NCBI GenBank assembly: GCA_964604305.1
Contig: CAZRYM010000036.1
Location: 1-17,184, forward strand
DNA: 17,184 nt
Origin: JASUTC01 sp964604305
Lineage (GTDB): Bacteria > Thermotogota > Thermotogae > MWEM01
Reading direction: 5' to 3'
Shown: positions 14,716 to 17,184 of the stretch, one piece after another
How the letters are laid out: the number at the start of each line of letters is the position of its first letter
How positions within the stretch are numbered: the stretch's first letter is position 1
Made by a program: the position numbers and the translations under genes
The notes under the pieces: model-generated
What the model was told of the DNA's origin: nothing
Databases searched by the model: none
The model's input: only the letters and a program-made list of their open reading frames with translations

Positions 14716-15999
14716 ATGAAAAAAATTGTCTACATCTTTTTACTCTTCTTTGTCTTTGCAATAACGAGTACATTTTCAGAAGGAATGCTTGGATTACGGA
14801 CATTAGAGGCAACTGAAACGGAACAGGCAACAGAAGTTGTAGCAGATTCGGAAGAGGCAAGTGCAGGAATCGGACTCAATCTCAGAACTATCGACCCACT
14901 TCTGGTTTCTTTCAGGGATGGATTTGAAGCACCAACTCTACCGGGTTGGAAAGAAGGGAATATCGGAAATATTACCTTCAAATTACCAGCGGGGTTTTCC
15001 ATGGAAGCCGTTAAAAACGGGGTCAATTACGATGGAAAAATAAAAGACAAAAACGGAAAAACCTTTGCGCAACTATTTTTATATCAGCTTGATTCCTATA
15101 AACTTGATGAGCTTTTTAATGTCCTATTAAAGACTTTGTATGCAGACAGGGCAACGGACGAAAAGAAATTTGAAGAATTTAAAGAATATCCCGATGATCA
15201 GGTAGTATATTTTACCAGAGTGATCATGACAGATCAAATGATTTCTTATCCTATTCTTTTTGTCTATCAAAAGGGTGAAACGAACCAGGACATTCTTCCG
15301 GGACCCGTTTTGTTCTTATTCTTCGAACCGGTGGAGTATCAAGCAGAAGCTGATCAGGAACAGCTTAACAATTGGATTGAAGGCGTTGCAGGCTCTCTAT
15401 TGGATACCATGACAACAAAGAAGCAGGAAAAGGTTGAAGAACCTAAAATGCCGGATACGAAAGAAACTGAAGAAGAAGGGCTTGAGATTAAAGGAGAAGA
15501 TTTTGGTGCCAAACTTGCCTACTGTATAGAGAACGAGATCTATCTTGCTGAATTGCCTCTTGATTGGAAAGTGGGGGAGGGAGATTACTTTACTTTCTGG
15601 TATCCGGATAAATTCACAGTCAATTATTATGAGATAACAAACGGTGAGGTTGTTGATTTAGTCCATCAAGGTGTTACCATGGCAAAACTCTTCGTGGGAG
15701 AATCTGATGAGTATATCTATGAAGAGGATGTATTGGATGAACTATACCAGAATTATTTAACAGGACTGGGATCTTATGAACTGGTAAAAACTACTCCATA
15801 CTCTGATTCTTTTGGTTATTTGATAACATACGAATTAAATTTCAATGATTACAAATGCTGGATTAGTATATATTCAGAATCAGAATGGGAGGGAACCGTA
15901 TATGGTGAATACCTTATCTTCCTGGGAATTGCTCCTTTAAATGAAACAAAGGTTTGGGAAGAGGATTACTTGGATATTCTACTATCAATGACATTTTAA
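14716..15999 (+). CDS. Secreted protein of unknown function with two related domains
   Basis: AAGGGGA (14701-14707) lies about 8 nt before the ATG at 14716, so I prefer this to the ATG at 14707. I do not recognise the family of this 427-residue protein. Residues 1-21 form a signal peptide (KK, then IVYIFLLFFVFAITSTFS) without a lipobox cysteine, so the product should be exported. A Glu/Thr/Ala-rich stretch (30-50) precedes two segments that look like copies of one domain, about 75-234 and 279-427. Both run LP..WK.G, F..P..F, a Gly-Thr turn, AQLF or AKLF, then DEL and a hydrophobic FL strand near the end. A charged linker (235-262) joins them. The protein is acidic, with only two cysteines (C270, C381). 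It is a single-gene unit with its own consensus promoter and strong terminator, so it may be abundant. An envelope or binding role is only a guess. Confidence 0.8.
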   Translation: MKKIVYIFLLFFVFAITSTFSEGMLGLRTLEATETEQATEVVADSEEASAGIGLNLRTIDPLLVSFRDGFEAPTLPGWKEGNIGNITFKLPAGFSMEAVKNGVNYDGKIKDKNGKTFAQLFLYQLDSYKLDELFNVLLKTLYADRATDEKKFEEFKEYPDDQVVYFTRVIMTDQMISYPILFVYQKGETNQDILPGPVLFLFFEPVEYQAEADQEQLNNWIEGVAGSLLDTMTTKKQEKVEEPKMPDTKETEEEGLEIKGEDFGAKLAYCIENEIYLAELPLDWKVGEGDYFTFWYPDKFTVNYYEITNGEVVDLVHQGVTMAKLFVGESDEYIYEEDVLDELYQNYLTGLGSYELVKTTPYSDSFGYLITYELNFNDYKCWISIYSESEWEGTVYGEYLIFLGIAPLNETKVWEEDYLDILLSMTF

Positions 16000-16003
16000 A
16001 ATC

Positions 16004-16033
16004 AACAAAGCGGGCTTTTAGCCCGCTTTGTTT
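16004..16033 (+). terminator. Strong Rho-independent terminator after the secreted-protein gene
   Basis: A perfect 12-bp stem, AACAAAGCGGGC (16004-16015) with GCCCGCTTTGTT (16021-16032), closes a 5-nt loop. The 3' arm ends in TTTGTTT. It begins 5 nt after the stop codon at 15997-15999. Confidence 0.9.
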
Positions 16034-16141
16034 AGCTAAATAGCTATTCTTTCCTGTTATTAATATATGACTTTTGACAAATTGAATACATAAAACTCAC
16101 ACATCCCTTCGTAAAAAAGTAAGGTTTTTCATTTTATGCAT

Positions 16142-16147
16142 TATAAT
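16142..16147 (+). promoter_or_regulatory. Possible -10 box upstream of the alpha/beta hydrolase gene
   Basis: TATAAT at 16142-16147 is a perfect -10 box, but no good -35 box lies 17 nt upstream. TATGC (16135-16139) and GCATA (16151-16155) flank it as an inverted repeat that could bind a regulator. The transcript would start only a few bases before the AGGAGG at 16155-16160. A separate TTGACA at 16074-16079 has no matching -10 box. Confidence 0.3.
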
Positions 16148-16168
16148 TGAGCATAGGAGGCGATATAA

Positions 16169-17041
16169 ATGGAAGAATTCTATTTGGAGACAAAAGCAGG
16201 GAAGATATGGGGATGTGTTTTTGGCAAAGAGGAAAAAGAAACACCGATTCTAGTCGTTCATGGCGGCCCGGGATTTCTGACAATGACTGAAACGGTTGAG
16301 GAGTTTGCACAGGATAGACCGGTGTATTTTTACAATCAGCTTGGCAGTCACAATTCTGACAAGGCGATTGATAAAGATAAATACTCTTTAGAACACTTTG
16401 TAGAGGAATTGGATGAGGTTCGTGAGAAGTTGGGATTGAAAGAAGTTATTTTAATGGGATTTTCCTGGGGCACAGCCTTGATCTGTTCGTACATTTTTGA
16501 AAAGAAGCTAAAGGGAATTAAGGGATTGATTCTATCCGGACCCTTATTGAGTTCCGCCATGTGGGAAAAAGATCAAAAGGAGAACATTAAGCGAATGCCC
16601 CGGGTTGTACAAGATGCAATTGAAAAAGGAGAAAGAAACTCTGATTTTGGTGAGTCATATGAAGAAGCGATGCTGGCTTATTACAAAAAGCACCTATGTC
16701 GTATTGCTCAATGGCCGGAAAGTTTAAACGAGGCTTTTTCCAAACTCAATATGGATGTTTACTTGACGATGTGGGGGCCAAGTGAATTCACCATCACCGG
16801 AAAACTCAAAAATTTTGATATCATGGATCGAATAAGTGAGATTGACATTCCGGTTTTACTCACATGTGGTGATATGGACGAGGCCTCTCCAAAAACGTGC
16901 AAAGACTATCAAATGGCATTTGGCAAAGCTTCCCTTGCCGTTATTCCAAACGCATCCCATCTGCATCAAATCGAGCAACCGGAAATCTATAAGCTGGTGG
17001 TGAATCAATTTTTGCAGGATTTGGAAAAAACAGAAAGGTGA
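16169..17041 (+). CDS. Alpha/beta hydrolase, prolyl aminopeptidase-like (S33)
   Basis: AGGAGG (16155-16160) stands 8 nt before the ATG. The 290-residue protein has the proline-iminopeptidase layout. HGGPGF (31-36) forms the oxyanion region, the nucleophile S99 is in GFSWGT, and an inserted helical cap (about 125-215) contains MWGPSEFTITGKL. The acid is D235 or D237 in CGDMDEASP, and the base is H264 or H266 in NASHLHQIEQP. There is no signal peptide, so the enzyme is probably cytoplasmic and removes N-terminal proline or other residues from short peptides. The usual YDQ.G.G.S motif reads YNQLGSHNSD here, with Asn for Asp and His for Gly, which may change specificity. Ester or amide hydrolysis of small molecules is a possible alternative. 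A membrane protein gene starts 11 nt after its stop. Confidence 0.88.
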   Translation: MEEFYLETKAGKIWGCVFGKEEKETPILVVHGGPGFLTMTETVEEFAQDRPVYFYNQLGSHNSDKAIDKDKYSLEHFVEELDEVREKLGLKEVILMGFSWGTALICSYIFEKKLKGIKGLILSGPLLSSAMWEKDQKENIKRMPRVVQDAIEKGERNSDFGESYEEAMLAYYKKHLCRIAQWPESLNEAFSKLNMDVYLTMWGPSEFTITGKLKNFDIMDRISEIDIPVLLTCGDMDEASPKTCKDYQMAFGKASLAVIPNASHLHQIEQPEIYKLVVNQFLQDLEKTER

Positions 17042-17052
17042 ATGAACAAAAT

Positions 17053-17184
17053 ATGATGATAGAAAAGAAAATAAAAAAAACACAAAGAGAACTAACATTT
17101 TATTTTTTGACGACACTTTTGATTTCATGGGCAGTATCTTTGCCGGCTGTAATATTAAGTTTTAGAGGAAATTTGGATTTCAAT
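17053..17184 (+). CDS. N-terminal fragment of a membrane protein, cut by the window end
   Basis: From ATG 17053 (a second ATG follows at 17056) the frame stays open for 44 codons to the window edge. AGGTGA at the end of the hydrolase gene lies about 11 nt upstream, so the two genes are probably coupled. The protein begins with a basic, Lys-rich segment (MMIEKKIKKTQREL) and then a hydrophobic helix (FYFLTTLLISWAVSLPAVIL). The pattern of a helix with an SW...LPA motif recalls the start of CPBP/CAAX-type intramembrane proteases, but so short a piece cannot confirm this. Confidence 0.5.
   Translation, partial: MMIEKKIKKTQRELTFYFLTTLLISWAVSLPAVILSFRGNLDFN

Noticed and set aside
16033..16046. TAGCTA repeated twice after the terminator
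   Set aside because: It is two short palindromes in AT-rich DNA with no linked feature, so there is no support for an operator or attachment site.

Overview
The window is about 17 kb of AT-rich bacterial DNA with dense, mostly overlapping genes, strong AGGAGG-type ribosome binding sites and near-consensus sigma-70 promoters. A Wza-type export protein fragment implies an outer membrane. The PHP-type tyrosine phosphatase and the YtrA-type GntR/ABC operon are more usual in low-GC Gram-positive lineages. A low-GC diderm (for example Thermotogota, Halanaerobiia or a similar anaerobic lineage) would fit, but the taxon cannot be fixed from sequence reading alone. Two runs of N (1273-1282 and 5258-5288) show that this is a draft assembly.

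Layout. (1) 1-4526, plus strand: the 3' end of a polysaccharide export/regulation operon. It holds the C-terminus of a Wza-like export protein, a CpsB/YwqE-type PHP phosphatase, a one-chain Wzz/BY-kinase split by an assembly gap, and a YghO-like acyltransferase-fold protein. (2) 4527-4900: a non-coding stretch ending in a probable terminator. (3) 4901-9842, minus strand: a tightly coupled four-gene phosphorelay operon, transcribed from a clear promoter at 9928-9956. In order of transcription it encodes a periplasmic-solute-binding sensor kinase, an Rcp1-like single-domain response regulator, a soluble receiver-kinase fusion, and a membrane MASE3 kinase. No gene in it has a DNA-binding or enzymatic output domain. 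(4) 9994-11034, minus strand: a DmpA-like P1 (S58) peptidase. (5) 11093-13162, plus strand: a perfect-consensus promoter overlaid by a 23-bp palindrome, then a YtrA-type GntR repressor, an ABC ATPase and an ABC-2 permease. This looks like an autoregulated export or stress operon. (6) 13164-14282, minus strand: a DUF2817/M14-like metallopeptidase. (7) 14616-16033, plus strand: a self-contained transcription unit with consensus promoter, one secreted protein of unknown function with an internal duplication, and a strong terminator. (8) 16169-17184, plus strand: a prolyl-aminopeptidase-like alpha/beta hydrolase, followed by the start of a membrane protein cut by the window end.

How the genes work together. 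In region 1 the phosphatase would reset the C-terminal tyrosine cluster of the BY-kinase, and so control polymer length or export through the Wza-like pore. In region 3 the solute-binding kinase and Rcp1-like regulator look like a cognate pair, and the two further kinases may feed or drain the same phosphate pool. The most unusual items are that output-less kinase set, the kinase plus PHP-phosphatase plus Wza combination, the palindrome on the GntR promoter, and the duplicated secreted protein. I found no CRISPR array, tRNA, rRNA, insertion sequence or phage gene.
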